Assembly (NCBI GenBank): GCA_947474855.1
Contig: CANJKV010000016.1
Coordinates: forward strand, 1-37,409
DNA from: Aurantimonadaceae bacterium
GTDB taxonomy: Bacteria; Pseudomonadota; Alphaproteobacteria; Rhizobiales; Rhizobiaceae
Direction of reading: 5' to 3'
DNA length: 37,409 bases
Part shown: in pieces, positions 1-9,392 of the stretch
Numbering within the stretch: the stretch's first letter is position 1
How the letters are laid out: the number at the start of each line of letters is the position of its first letter
Program-made: the position numbers and the translations under genes
Notes under the pieces: model-generated
Databases searched by the model: none
Told to the model about the DNA's origin: nothing
What the model saw: the letters and a program-made list of their open reading frames with translations, nothing else

Positions 1-2
1 GC

Positions 3-734
3 GGCGTCCAGTACGAGATCGACGAGAACCAGAGCCTCGAAGTGCGCCTGCGCGGCGAATACGAGGAGATCACCGACTATCTCGGCACCGAGCCCTACAT
101 CCTCGCCTCGCTGCCCGCGACCTACACCTTCGACAACCGCGACAACGAGCTCAATCCGACGGAAGGCTTCCGCTTCCAGGCCCTTCTCGAGCCGACCTAC
201 GAGTTCGAGAACCAGAGAGCCTTCGTCAAGGCGCGGCTCGACGCCTCGACCTACCTCTCGCCGCTCGAATCCGACCGCTTCGTCCTCGCCGGGCGCCTCG
301 CCTACGGCAACGTCTTCGGCGCCGACCTTCAGGACGTGCCGAACGACCGGCGCTTCTACGCCGGCGGCGGCGGCTCGGTCCGCGGTTACGAGTTCCAGTC
401 GATCGGCCCCTATTATCCCGACACGGTGCCGCCCGGCTCCGGTTACGTCGAGCGCTTCACCGACACGCCGACCGGCGGCCTCACCCTCTTCGAAGGCTCG
501 CTCGAAGCGCGCATCGGCATCACCGAAAACATCCAGATCGTCCCCTTCATCGACGGCGGCTCGGTCTCCGACGACCTGACGCCAGACTTCTCGAACCTGA
601 AGTTCGGCGCGGGCCTCGGCGCGCGCTACCTCACCGGCTTCGGGCCGATCCGCGTCGACGTCGGCATTCCGCTGGATCCGGGTCCCCGCGACGCGAGCTT
701 CCAGTTCTATGCCGGCATAGGGCAGGCCTTCTGA
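3..734 (+). CDS. tamA: TamA/BamA-family outer-membrane protein, C-terminal barrel (5' truncated)
   Basis: The reading frame is already open at base 3, so the start lies upstream of the window and only about 243 C-terminal residues are seen. They look like an Omp85-type beta barrel: alternating polar and hydrophobic strands, the glycine-rich GGGGSVRGYEF segment (the conserved VRGY/VRGF element of the family that lies on the loop entering the barrel), and a final strand ending in phenylalanine (FYAGIGQAF), the usual beta-signal. TamA sits in the outer membrane and pairs with TamB to insert or move envelope components. The stop codon shares one base with the start of the next gene (TGATG), so the two are almost certainly co-translated. 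The tamB neighbour favours TamA over BamA. The POTRA domains cannot be seen here. Confidence 0.88.
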   Translation, partial: GVQYEIDENQSLEVRLRGEYEEITDYLGTEPYILASLPATYTFDNRDNELNPTEGFRFQALLEPTYEFENQRAFVKARLDASTYLSPLESDRFVLAGRLAYGNVFGADLQDVPNDRRFYAGGGGSVRGYEFQSIGPYYPDTVPPGSGYVERFTDTPTGGLTLFEGSLEARIGITENIQIVPFIDGGSVSDDLTPDFSNLKFGAGLGARYLTGFGPIRVDVGIPLDPGPRDASFQFYAGIGQAF

Positions 735-3700
735 TGATGCGCATCCTCCCCTTCCTCGCCGGCCTCCTCGCCCTTCTCGCAGCCAGCCTCGTCGGCCCGG
801 CCCCGGCGCGCGCCCAGGACTTCGTCGCGAGCCAGATCGAGAACCTGATCTCGACCGACACGCTCAAGGTCGAGATCGAGGGCCTGTCCGGCGCGCTGTC
901 GGGGAACGTTCGCATCGAGCGTCTCACCGCGTCCGACCCACAGGGCGTGTTTCTTACCGCCGAAGGGCTCGCGCTCGACTGGTCGCCCTTCTCGCTGGTG
1001 CGCTCCAACGTCAACGTCGAGAACCTGTCGGCGGCGCGCATCACGCTCGACCGCCTGCCGGCCGGCCAGCCGGAAAACCAGGATACGAGCGGGGGGGGCT
1101 TCTCGCTGCCCAACATCACCGCCGACATCCGCCGCTTCTCCATCCAGGAGTTCGTGCTCGGCGAGGCCGTCGCCGGCCAGCCGGCGCGCCTTTCGGCCGA
1201 GGCCAGCCTGACGCTCGCCGACGATCCGGTGAATCTGGCCGTGTCGGCCGCCGTCACGCGCCTCGACCAGCCCGGCGACATCCGCCTGAACCTCGCCTTC
1301 GCGCCGGCCGAGGACCGCCTGACGGTTGACATCCAGGCGAGCGAGCCGGCCGGCGGCCTCGTCGCCAACCTCCTCCAGATCCCCGACCGCCCGCCGGTCA
1401 ACCTTTCGATCACCGGCGGCGGCCCGCTCTCCGACTTCACCGCCAACGGCCAGCTGACCGTCGGCGCCGAACAGGCGGCGATGCTCACCGCCCGCGTCAC
1501 CGGCACGGACGCCGGCCGGCGCGTCGCAGCCTCGCTCCAGGTCGAGGCCGAGCGCTACGTGCCGCAAAGCCTCGCCCCTTACGTCGCCGGCGGCACCTCG
1601 CTCGACGTCGACGCGCTGATCCGCACGGACGGCACCTACCTCGTCGACGGCGCGACCCTCGCCTCCGACGTCGCCAGCATCCGCGCCAGCGGCACGGTGG
1701 ACCCGGCCGGCTCCACCAACGACGTGACGCTCTCGGTCGCCGTGCCGCAGGGCCGGGCGCTCGACCTCACCTTCGGCGACACGCAGATCCGGCTTTCGGA
1801 GCTGGAGGCGACGCTTCAGGGCGCCCTCACCAACGCCGCGCTCTCGCTGCGCGGCAACCTGCCCGTCGCCGGCTTCGGCGACTATGTCGGGCAGGAGGTG
1901 ACGGCCAATATCGGCAGCCCGGGCTTCGACCTCCGGGGGCTTACGGGCCCGCTCTCCGTCACCGCGACGGCCGGCTCCTTCGCCGCGCCGAGCGGCGTGT
2001 CCGAGCGCTTCCTCGACGGCGAGATCCGCCTCATCGCCAACGGCGCGCTGACTGAGGACGGCCTGCAGCTCAACCCCTCGACGCTGACCACCGGCACGGC
2101 CGAACTCAACGCCTCGGGCACCGCGGCGCTGAACTTCGCGATCTTCGACTTCGCCCTCCAGACGAACTTCGACACCTCGGCCCTGTCGGCAGCCCTCGTG
2201 CCGCTCGCGGGAACGCGCACCACCGTTTCCGGCAACGTGTCGAGGACGCCCGACGAGACGCTTTCCCTCGCCAACCTCGCGCTCTCGGGCGGCGGCCTGT
2301 CGATCTCGGGCGACGCGCGGCTCGCGAACGAGACCGTGTCGGCCGCGATCACCGGCGCCCTGACCGAGACCGGCGCGGTCAATTCCTCGCTTTCGGGCGC
2401 CGCGCAGTTCCGCCTGACGGCGGAAGGCCCTGTCGCCGCCCCCGCGGTCGACCTCGAACTCTCCTCCGCGGGCCTGACCTTCGGCGGGCGCGAGCTCTCC
2501 AATCTCCAGGCCAGTCTTCGCGGCACCTTCGGCACCGAGAACCCCTCCGGCACGGTCGACATTTCCGGCACGCTCGACGGCGCGCCGCTCACCGGCAACG
2601 CCCGCTTCGAGACGCTGCCGAGCGGCCAGCGTCGCCTCAGCGGCCTTGCCGTGCGCCAGGGCCCGAATTCGATCACCGGCGACCTCGTCATCGGCGAGAA
2701 CGCCGTGCCGACCGGCACGCTCACCGTCGCGGTCGAGGACATCGGGCCGCTGGCCTCGCTCGCCGGCCAGGACGCCACGGGCGACGTCAACGGCACGGTC
2801 GTGCTCGACGCCACGCCCGACGATCTGCCGCTCGCGACCGTCGACCTCACCGCCCGGCGCATCGCCGTCGCCGGCACCACCTTGACCGGGGGGACGATCG
2901 ACCTCGCGGTCCAGGACTATCTCGGCCAGCCCTTCGCCGACGGCACGATTCGCGCCGAGACGCTGAACGCCGGCGGGATCGCCGTGCGCAGCCTCGCGCT
3001 GGATCTCGCCCGGGAGGGCGACTTCACAGCGCTGCGCGCGACCGCCGAAGCGAACGCCGTGCCGGTGACGCTCGCCGGGCGCGCCCGCTTCGCCTCGGAC
3101 GCGACCACGATCGAGCTGCGCGAGCTGACCGCGGCCGTCGAGGGCGCGCCCGTCGCGCTCGCCCAGGCCGGCAACGTCGTGATCGCGGACGGCACCACCA
3201 CGATCTCGCCGATCCGCCTGTCGATCGGCGAGGGCTCGGCCTCGGTCGAGGGCACGGCCGGCGCGCAGCTGAACCTGACGGCCGCGCTCGACGCCGTGCC
3301 GCTCGGCGTCGCCGCCCCCTTCGCGCCCGGCATCGACCCCGCCGGCACGCTCACCGGCAACGCGGCGGTCACCGGCCAGGCGAGCGATCCGACGGCCACC
3401 TTCGCCGTCACCGGCAGCGACGTGTCCGCCGCACCGCTCCGCGCGGCCGGCGTCGATTCCGCGGACCTCGCCGCCGACGGCCGCTATGCCGGCGGCACGC
3501 TCGACCTCCAATCGGCAACGATCGACCTCGGCGAAGGCTCGCTGCTGGCCTCCGGCACGGCCGGCGAGACCTTCGACCTGTCCGTCGAGGCCGTCGAGAT
3601 TCCCGTCGCGCTCGCCAACGGCTTCGTTTCCGGCCTCGACGCCTCGGGCACGCTGTCCGGCAACGCCACGGTCACCGGTCCGCGTGCCGACCCCGCCGCG

Positions 3701-6700
3701 ACCTTCGCCGTCACCGGCCGCGACATCACCGCGCGCGAGATCGCGAGCGCCGACATCGCGCCGCTCAGCCTCGACCTTGCCGGCCGCTACGCAGGCGGTT
3801 CGGCGACGATCGAGCGCGGCAACGTCGTGGTCGGCGACGGCCGCCTCGACCTCGCCGGCACGATCGGCGAGGCGCTCGACGTCCAGGTCACCGCGACCGA
3901 CCTGCCCGTCGGTCTCGCCAACGGCTTCGTGGAAGGCCTCGGCGCCCGCGGCACGGTCTCGGGTACCGCCAGCGCGAGCGGCAGCCTGCAGCGGCCGAAT
4001 GCCACCTTCGACCTCTCCGGCGAAGACCTGACCACGGCCGCCATCGCGGCCTCGGGCATCGAGCCCTTCGACCTCGTCGCCGACGGTTCCTACGCCGAGG
4101 ACACCGCGACGATCCGCGAGGCGCGCATCGCGGTCGGCTCGGGCGATCTCGCCGCCAGCGGCACGCTTGGTGCCGGCGCGGTCGACCTCGACGTCGCGGC
4201 CCGCGCCCTGCCCCTCGGCCTCTTCAACGACCTCGCCGGGGGCCTGGCCCTGGAAGGCACGCTGTCGGGCACGGCGAATGCGAGCGGCACGACGCAGACG
4301 CCCGTCGTCGCGCTCGACGTCACCGGCGACGGCATCACGACGGCCGAGATCCGCCGCTCCGGCATCGCCCCCATCGCGCTGCGCCTCGCCGGCCGGTTCG
4401 CCGACAACGTCGCGACCATCGAGACGGCCGTCGCCAACGTCGGCGAAGGCTCGATCACCGCCTCCGGCACGGCCGGCGAAACGCTGGACCTGCGCCTCGC
4501 GCTGAACCAGCTGCCGGTCGGCCTCGCCAACGGCTTCGTCGAGGGGCTGAACGCCTCCGGCACGCTGTCGGGCACGGCCACCGCCACGGGTCCGCGCGCG
4601 GACCCGCAAGCCCGCTTCGACCTGACGGGCTCGGGCATCACGGCCGAAGCGGTCGCCGCCGGCGGCATCCCGCCCCTGTCGCTCGACGTGTCCGGCGCCT
4701 ATGCCGACGGCACGGCGACGATCGAGACGGCCCGCGTCGACGTCGGCACGGGATCTCTCACCGCCACGGGCACGGTCGGGCAGAGCCTCGACCTCGACGT
4801 CGCGCTCGACCAGATTCCGGTCGGCCTCGCCAACGGCTTCGTCGACGGGCTTCGCGCCGAGGGCACGATCTCCGGCACGGCGCAGGCGACGGGCACCACC
4901 GCCGCACCGCAGGCCCGCTTCGACCTGTCGGGCAGCGGCATCACCACCGCCGAGATCTCGCGCTCCGGCATCCAGCCGCTCGCCTTCGACCTCGAAGGCA
5001 GCTACGCCGACAACCTCGCGACGATCGCGCAGGGCTCGGTGCGCGTCGGCAACGGCACGCTGGACCTCACGGGCACGGTGGGCGACGAGCTGAACGTGCG
5101 GGCGCAGCTGAACGATCTTCCCGTCGGCATCGCCAACGGCTTCGTATCGAACCTCGGGGCGTCGGGCACCGTGTCGGGCACGGTCGAGGCCACCGGCGCT
5201 CTCGCCGACCCGCAGGCCCGCTTCGCCCTTCAGGGCCGCGGCATCACCGCACGGCAGGTCGCGGCCTCCGGCGTCCAGCCGCTCTCCTTCGACCTCGACG
5301 GCGCCTATGCCGGCGGCACGCTGACGCTCGGCCAAGCCAACGTTTCCGTCGGCGGCGGCTCGCTGTCGGCGACCGGCTCCGTCGGCCAGGCGCTGAACCT
5401 CGACGTCGACATCACCCGCCTGCCGGTTGGGCTCGCCAACGGCTTCGTCGACGGCCTCGGCGCGCGCGGCACGCTGTCAGGCACGGCCCGCGCCCGCGGC
5501 TCGCTCGCCCAGCCCGACGCGAGCTTCGACGTCTCGGTCTCCGACGTGTCTACCGCGCAGACGCGGAGCGCCGGCGCGCCGGCCATCAACGGCACGGCGG
5601 CCGGCTCCTACGCCGGCTCGACCCTCACGCTCACCCAGGCCCGGATCGGCGTCGGCGGCGGCACGATCACGGCCTCGGGCACGGCCGGCTCGACCCTCGC
5701 CCTCGTCGTGCGCATTTCCGCCCTGCCGCTCAGCCTCGCGGCGGCGGCCGCGCCCGACCTCGCGCCCCAGGGGACGCTGAACGGCACGGTCCAGGTGCGT
5801 GGCACGGCCTCGAACCCGGCCGTCGACTACGACCTCGCCGCCTCCGGCGCGAGCATCGCGCCGGTGCGCGCCGCGGGCGTCTCGGCCTTGAGCATCACCG
5901 CCCGGGGCCGTTTCGAGAACGACGTCGTCACGACGGATGCGAACCTGTCGGGCAGCGGCATCGCGCTGGCGCTGGCGGGCTCGGTCAACATCGCCGCCGG
6001 CCCGAGCTTCGACCTGCGGGCGAACGGCACGGCCCCGCTCGCCATCGCCAACGCCGTCCTCGCCGAGGGCGGGCGCTCGGTGCAGGGTATCGTGTCGCTC
6101 GACCTCGCCGTGTCCGGCACGGCCGCGGCTCCGAACGTGACGGGCACCATCACCACCGGCGGCGCCCGCTTCGTCGACACCGGCATCAACCTCGCGATCA
6201 ACGACATCTCGGCGCGCATCGCGCTCGCCGGGCAGACAGCGCGGATCGAGACGCTCACCGGCAGCTTCGGCGGCGGCGGCACCGTGTCCGTCGGCGGCAC
6301 GGTGGGCCTCACCGGCGGTTTTCCGGCCGATCTCCAGATCCGCGTGGCCGAGGGGCGCTACAACGACGGTGAGATCGTGTCGATCACCCTCGACGCCGAC
6401 CTCACCGTCACCGGCGACCTCACGGGCTCGCCGGTTCTCGCCGGCACGGTCAACGCCCGGCAGATCAACGTCATCGTGCCCGAGCGCCTGCCGACCTCGC
6501 TCGCGCGCATCGACCTGGAATACCGCAACGCGCCCGCCGCGCTCCTGCGCCAGCAGCAGGAGATCCAACCGCCGGACGCCGGCGGCGGCTCGACGTCGGG
6601 CGGCCTCGTCCTCGACCTCACCTTCAACGCGCCCAACCGCGTCTTCGTGCGCGGCCGCGGCCTCGACGTCGAGCTCGGCGGGTCGATCCGGATCGCCGGG

Positions 6701-7288
6701 CCGGTCTCCGCCCCGCAGGTCGTCGGCGCCTTCGACCTGCAGCGCGGCCGCTTCGCCATCCTGTCTCGCCGCCTCGACTTCGAGCGGGGAAGCCTCACCT
6801 TCACCGGCAACCTCGTGCCGACCCTGGACCTCCTTGCGACGTCCAACACGGGCGACGTCACGGTGAACATCGCCGTCACCGGTCCGGCCAACGATCCGAG
6901 CTTCACCTTCTCGTCCGATCCGCCCCTGCCGGAGGACGAGGTGCTGGCGCGCCTCATCTTCGGCCAGGGCACGACCGACCTGTCGCCGCTCCAGATCGCC
7001 CAACTCGCCGAGGCCGCCGCGACCCTCGCCGGCGTCGGCGGCTCGTCGGGGCTCCTCGAGAACCTTCGCGCCCAGCTCGGCGTCGACGACCTCGACATCC
7101 GCACCACCGAGGACGGCCAGACGGCCGTGGGCGTCGGCCAGTACCTCAACGACAACACCTATCTCGGCGTCGATACGACGGGCCGCGTCTCGCTCGACCT
7201 CAAGCTCGGCTCGGGCGTCACCGCGCGCGGCTCGGTCGATGCGCAGGGCGGCGGCGAGGTCGGCGTGTTCTACGAGGGGGAGTTCTGA
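734..7288 (+). CDS. tamB: TamB, translocation and assembly module / AsmA-like inter-membrane protein (2184 aa)
   Basis: This is a giant periplasm-spanning protein of the TamB (DUF490) family, thought to form a hydrophobic groove between inner and outer membrane and to work with TamA in outer-membrane protein and/or phospholipid transport. A hydrophobic N-terminus (residues about 3-22) ends in ARA-Q, which reads either as a cleavable signal peptide or as an inner-membrane anchor. The body is all-beta, rich in G, A, T, S and D. The C-terminal region, from roughly residue 1830, carries the conserved TamB domain, including DPPLPEDEVLARLIFGQ near 2060-2080, and the protein ends in phenylalanine (FYEGEF). 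E. coli TamB is about 1260 residues, so this one is much longer. The excess includes eight ~101-residue repeats (residues 856-1664). A second ATG follows directly as codon 2, so the exact start could be 734 or 737. Confidence 0.95.
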   Translation: MMRILPFLAGLLALLAASLVGPAPARAQDFVASQIENLISTDTLKVEIEGLSGALSGNVRIERLTASDPQGVFLTAEGLALDWSPFSLVRSNVNVENLSAARITLDRLPAGQPENQDTSGGGFSLPNITADIRRFSIQEFVLGEAVAGQPARLSAEASLTLADDPVNLAVSAAVTRLDQPGDIRLNLAFAPAEDRLTVDIQASEPAGGLVANLLQIPDRPPVNLSITGGGPLSDFTANGQLTVGAEQAAMLTARVTGTDAGRRVAASLQVEAERYVPQSLAPYVAGGTSLDVDALIRTDGTYLVDGATLASDVASIRASGTVDPAGSTNDVTLSVAVPQGRALDLTFGDTQIRLSELEATLQGALTNAALSLRGNLPVAGFGDYVGQEVTANIGSPGFDLRGLTGPLSVTATAGSFAAPSGVSERFLDGEIRLIANGALTEDGLQLNPSTLTTGTAELNASGTAALNFAIFDFALQTNFDTSALSAALVPLAGTRTTVSGNVSRTPDETLSLANLALSGGGLSISGDARLANETVSAAITGALTETGAVNSSLSGAAQFRLTAEGPVAAPAVDLELSSAGLTFGGRELSNLQASLRGTFGTENPSGTVDISGTLDGAPLTGNARFETLPSGQRRLSGLAVRQGPNSITGDLVIGENAVPTGTLTVAVEDIGPLASLAGQDATGDVNGTVVLDATPDDLPLATVDLTARRIAVAGTTLTGGTIDLAVQDYLGQPFADGTIRAETLNAGGIAVRSLALDLAREGDFTALRATAEANAVPVTLAGRARFASDATTIELRELTAAVEGAPVALAQAGNVVIADGTTTISPIRLSIGEGSASVEGTAGAQLNLTAALDAVPLGVAAPFAPGIDPAGTLTGNAAVTGQASDPTATFAVTGSDVSAAPLRAAGVDSADLAADGRYAGGTLDLQSATIDLGEGSLLASGTAGETFDLSVEAVEIPVALANGFVSGLDASGTLSGNATVTGPRADPAATFAVTGRDITAREIASADIAPLSLDLAGRYAGGSATIERGNVVVGDGRLDLAGTIGEALDVQVTATDLPVGLANGFVEGLGARGTVSGTASASGSLQRPNATFDLSGEDLTTAAIAASGIEPFDLVADGSYAEDTATIREARIAVGSGDLAASGTLGAGAVDLDVAARALPLGLFNDLAGGLALEGTLSGTANASGTTQTPVVALDVTGDGITTAEIRRSGIAPIALRLAGRFADNVATIETAVANVGEGSITASGTAGETLDLRLALNQLPVGLANGFVEGLNASGTLSGTATATGPRADPQARFDLTGSGITAEAVAAGGIPPLSLDVSGAYADGTATIETARVDVGTGSLTATGTVGQSLDLDVALDQIPVGLANGFVDGLRAEGTISGTAQATGTTAAPQARFDLSGSGITTAEISRSGIQPLAFDLEGSYADNLATIAQGSVRVGNGTLDLTGTVGDELNVRAQLNDLPVGIANGFVSNLGASGTVSGTVEATGALADPQARFALQGRGITARQVAASGVQPLSFDLDGAYAGGTLTLGQANVSVGGGSLSATGSVGQALNLDVDITRLPVGLANGFVDGLGARGTLSGTARARGSLAQPDASFDVSVSDVSTAQTRSAGAPAINGTAAGSYAGSTLTLTQARIGVGGGTITASGTAGSTLALVVRISALPLSLAAAAAPDLAPQGTLNGTVQVRGTASNPAVDYDLAASGASIAPVRAAGVSALSITARGRFENDVVTTDANLSGSGIALALAGSVNIAAGPSFDLRANGTAPLAIANAVLAEGGRSVQGIVSLDLAVSGTAAAPNVTGTITTGGARFVDTGINLAINDISARIALAGQTARIETLTGSFGGGGTVSVGGTVGLTGGFPADLQIRVAEGRYNDGEIVSITLDADLTVTGDLTGSPVLAGTVNARQINVIVPERLPTSLARIDLEYRNAPAALLRQQQEIQPPDAGGGSTSGGLVLDLTFNAPNRVFVRGRGLDVELGGSIRIAGPVSAPQVVGAFDLQRGRFAILSRRLDFERGSLTFTGNLVPTLDLLATSNTGDVTVNIAVTGPANDPSFTFSSDPPLPEDEVLARLIFGQGTTDLSPLQIAQLAEAAATLAGVGGSSGLLENLRAQLGVDDLDIRTTEDGQTAVGVGQYLNDNTYLGVDTTGRVSLDLKLGSGVTARGSVDAQGGGEVGVFYEGEF
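3299..5725 (+). repeat. Eight in-frame tandem ~303-bp repeats inside tamB
   Basis: The proline codon of the motif (L/I)PVGLANGFV, or its degenerate form, starts at 3299, 3602, 3905, 4211, 4514, 4817, 5120, 5423 and 5726. The spacing is 303 bases seven times and 306 once, so there are eight units of 101 residues (one of 102), residues 856-1664. Each unit runs: PVGLANGFV-x-GL, then GTLSGTA-x-A-x-G, P-x-A-x-FDLSG, I-T-x-AE-I-x-x-SGI-x-PL, GSYADGTATI, VGxGSLTASGTVG, and a hydrophobic strand leading to the next unit. Units beginning 3602, 3905 and 4514 to 5423 keep the LANGFV core. The one beginning 4211 has LFNDLAGGL, and the first (3299) and the element after the last (5726) are more diverged. 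At DNA level ctcgccaacggcttcgt recurs almost exactly. Confidence 0.93.
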
Positions 7289-7358
7289 CGACGCCGGGAT
7301 GAACCATCCGCGCCGCTCTCCGTTGGTTGAACTCGATCCACCAGCGGGAAGCGGCGTC

Positions 7359-7589
7359 ATGGATACCGAAAGCCTGAAGTTCGCCCGGTTCGACCACCCG
7401 AAGCACGGCGTCTTCGAAACAATCGAGGCGGTCTCGGGCGACGAACGCCTCGGCGGCGACGAAAAGCGCGAGATCCTCGCCGAATGGAAGCGGCGCGTCG
7501 CGGCCGACAGCACCGGCGACCCCGAAGCCGCCCGCCTCGGCGAATCGCTCGATGCGGAGATCGCCCGGCTCGCCCGCATGGGAACCTGA
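7359..7589 (+). CDS. Small charged helical protein of unknown function (76 aa)
   Basis: This short ORF lies between tamB and pgi. ATG 7359 is preferred because a GGGAAG ribosome-binding site lies about 7 bases upstream. An in-frame ATG at 7299 would add 20 residues with no helical character. The product is soluble, with no signal peptide or membrane segment. It contains FDHPKHGVFETIEAV, then a loop with GGDEKREILAEWKRRV and a second amphipathic helix with ARLGESLDAEIARL. The pattern 'position/segment-DEK-x-x-IL-x-x-W' resembles a class of short proteobacterial hypothetical proteins built around a DEK..IL..W helix, but I cannot name a family with certainty. Codon use and third-position GC match the neighbours, which supports real coding. 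It could be a third gene of the tamAB unit, starting 70 bases after the tamB stop. Confidence 0.68.
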   Translation: MDTESLKFARFDHPKHGVFETIEAVSGDERLGGDEKREILAEWKRRVAADSTGDPEAARLGESLDAEIARLARMGT

Positions 7590-7662
7590 GTACCTGCGAT
7601 CGCATCAATCCTATCGAAACCGTTAGGAGCGAAATCGATCCGCGCCCGGCAGCGGCAGGTTC

Positions 7663-7690
7663 TTGCCGACTTCCGCTCTTAACCTATAGC
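7663..7690 (+). promoter_or_regulatory. Candidate sigma-70 promoter for pgi-glgP
   Basis: TTGCCG (7663-7668) and TATAGC (7685-7690) are separated by 16 bases in the 186-base gap before pgi. This gap also holds some of the least GC-rich sequence nearby. The boxes match four of six bases each with the general consensus. It is a pattern match only; no start site is known. Confidence 0.35.
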
Positions 7691-7775
7691 TGTCATTCTT
7701 GACCGCGTTCGGACCCGCCGGGGCGGGCTCAGTGCCCAGAGCCTTGGTTGGTCGCTTGAGGGGCACCGTCGAAGC

Positions 7776-9392
7776 TTGACCGACACTTCCGCGTTTCCGG
7801 CCGCCGCACCGCGCGACCTCCGCACTCTCCTTCAGGACGATCCCGGCCGGTTCGGGCGCTTCAGCCGCCATCTCGGCGACATGCTGCTCGACCTGTCGAA
7901 ATGCGCCCTGTCGAGCGAGGATCTCGCCGCGCTCATCGCCCATGCCCGCGACAAGCGCATCGAGGCGCGCCGCGACGCGATGTTCGCGGGGCGCCCGATC
8001 AACGAGAGCGAGAACCGCGCCGTTCTCCACGTCGCCCTGCGCGGACGCATCGAGGACGGCTACAAGGACGCCGCCGGCCGCCCGGTCGGCGACGAGGTCG
8101 AGGGCGTCCTCAAGGCGATGGCAGCCTTCGCCGAGGGCGTGCGCACGGGCGCCGTCGCGGCAAGCGATGGGCGCCCCTTCACCGACGTCGTCAACATCGG
8201 CATCGGCGGGTCCGACCTCGGACCCGCCATGGCGACGCTCGCGCTCGCGCCCTACCACGACGGGCCGCGCCTCCACTACGTCTCCAACGTCGACAGCGCC
8301 CACATCGCCGACACGCTCAAGGAGCTCGACCCCGCCCGCACGCTGTTCATCGTCGCGTCCAAGACCTTCACGACGATCGAGACGATGATCAATGCCGGCA
8401 CGGCGCGGGCCTGGATCGCCGGCTCGCTCGGGGAGACGTCGGTCGGCGCGCATTTCTGCGCGGTGTCGACCGCCCTGGACAAGGTCGCCGCCTTCGGCAT
8501 CGAGGAAAGCCGCGCCTTCGGCTTCTGGGACTGGGTGGGCGGCCGCTACTCGCTCTGGTCGGCGATCGGCCTGCCGATCATGATCGCGGTCGGCCCCGCC
8601 AACTTCCGGTCGATGCTGGCCGGAGCGCGCGAGATGGACCGGCACTTCGCGGACGCGCCGCTGGAAGCCAACCTGCCCGTTCTTCTCGGGCTCGTCGGCT
8701 GGTGGCACCGGGCCGTGCGCGGCTATCCCACCCGCGCCGTCATCCCCTACGACCAACGCCTCGCCCGCCTGCCGGCCTATCTCCAGCAGCTCGACATGGA
8801 ATCAAACGGCAAATCGGTGGACACCGAGGGCCGGCCCGTTTCCGTGTCCGGCCCCGTCGTCTGGGGCGAGCCCGGCACCAACGGGCAGCACGCCTTCTTC
8901 CAGCTCCTCCACCAGGGCACCGACGTCGTGCCCGTCGAGTTCATCGTCGGCGCGCGCTCGCACGAGCCTTCGCTCCAGGCGCACCAGGACCTTCTCCTCG
9001 CCAACTGCCTGGCGCAGAGCGAGGCCCTGATGAAGGGCCGCACGGTGGAGGAGGCGAAGGCGCAGCTCCTCGACGCCGGCCGCTCTGAGGCCGACGCCGC
9101 CCGCATCGCGCCCTTCCGGGCCTTCGCCGGCAACAAGCCGTCGATCACCATCCTCTATCGCCTCCTCGATCCCGCGACGCTCGGGCGCCTCGTCGCGCTC
9201 TACGAGCACCGCGTCTTCGTCGAGGCTCAGCTCTTCGGGATCAACGCCTTCGACCAGTGGGGCGTCGAACTCGGCAAGGAACTCGCGAGCCAGCTCGTGC
9301 CGCTCGTCGCCGGGGAGGGCGACGACGGCGCGAAGGACGCGTCCACCCGCGGCCTCCTCCAGGCCATCAAGACCATGAGGACCACTCCATGA
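7776..9392 (+). CDS. pgi: Glucose-6-phosphate isomerase
   Basis: This cytosolic enzyme interconverts glucose-6-phosphate and fructose-6-phosphate and here feeds the neighbouring glycogen genes. The product is 538 residues, the usual size of a bacterial Pgi. Visible signatures are [10 protein letters not shown] (sugar-phosphate loop), [40 protein letters not shown] with the catalytic glutamate at about E365, and the C-terminal QWGVELGK with the catalytic lysine at about K501. The start is taken as TTG 7776 (TTG ACC GAC ACT), with a GAGGGG element about 12 bases upstream. No in-frame ATG lies near enough to keep the full N-terminal domain. The stop overlaps the glgP start by 4 bases (ATGA), so the two genes are translationally coupled, which is good evidence that Pgi belongs to the storage-glucan pathway here. 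Confidence 0.96.
   Translation: MTDTSAFPAAAPRDLRTLLQDDPGRFGRFSRHLGDMLLDLSKCALSSEDLAALIAHARDKRIEARRDAMFAGRPINESENRAVLHVALRGRIEDGYKDAAGRPVGDEVEGVLKAMAAFAEGVRTGAVAASDGRPFTDVVNIGIGGSDLGPAMATLALAPYHDGPRLHYVSNVDSAHIADTLKELDPARTLFIVASKTFTTIETMINAGTARAWIAGSLGETSVGAHFCAVSTALDKVAAFGIEESRAFGFWDWVGGRYSLWSAIGLPIMIAVGPANFRSMLAGAREMDRHFADAPLEANLPVLLGLVGWWHRAVRGYPTRAVIPYDQRLARLPAYLQQLDMESNGKSVDTEGRPVSVSGPVVWGEPGTNGQHAFFQLLHQGTDVVPVEFIVGARSHEPSLQAHQDLLLANCLAQSEALMKGRTVEEAKAQLLDAGRSEADAARIAPFRAFAGNKPSITILYRLLDPATLGRLVALYEHRVFVEAQLFGINAFDQWGVELGKELASQLVPLVAGEGDDGAKDASTRGLLQAIKTMRTTP

Noticed and set aside
707-5335. A 1542-residue open frame on the minus strand opposite tamB
   Set aside because: It is antisense to a clear TamB, is dominated by R, A, G, D and E as expected from GC-rich reverse frames, shows no domain, and mirrors the tamB repeats. 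It is a composition shadow.
3299-5725. tamB repeats as a CRISPR or other array, or as an assembly error
   Set aside because: The units are in frame, protein-coding and diverged from one another at many positions, unlike CRISPR repeats or a collapsed or duplicated assembly.
5477-7579. A 700-residue minus-strand frame opposite the end of tamB
   Set aside because: Same composition artefact, with no motif or independent ribosome-binding site and the wrong codon-position GC pattern.
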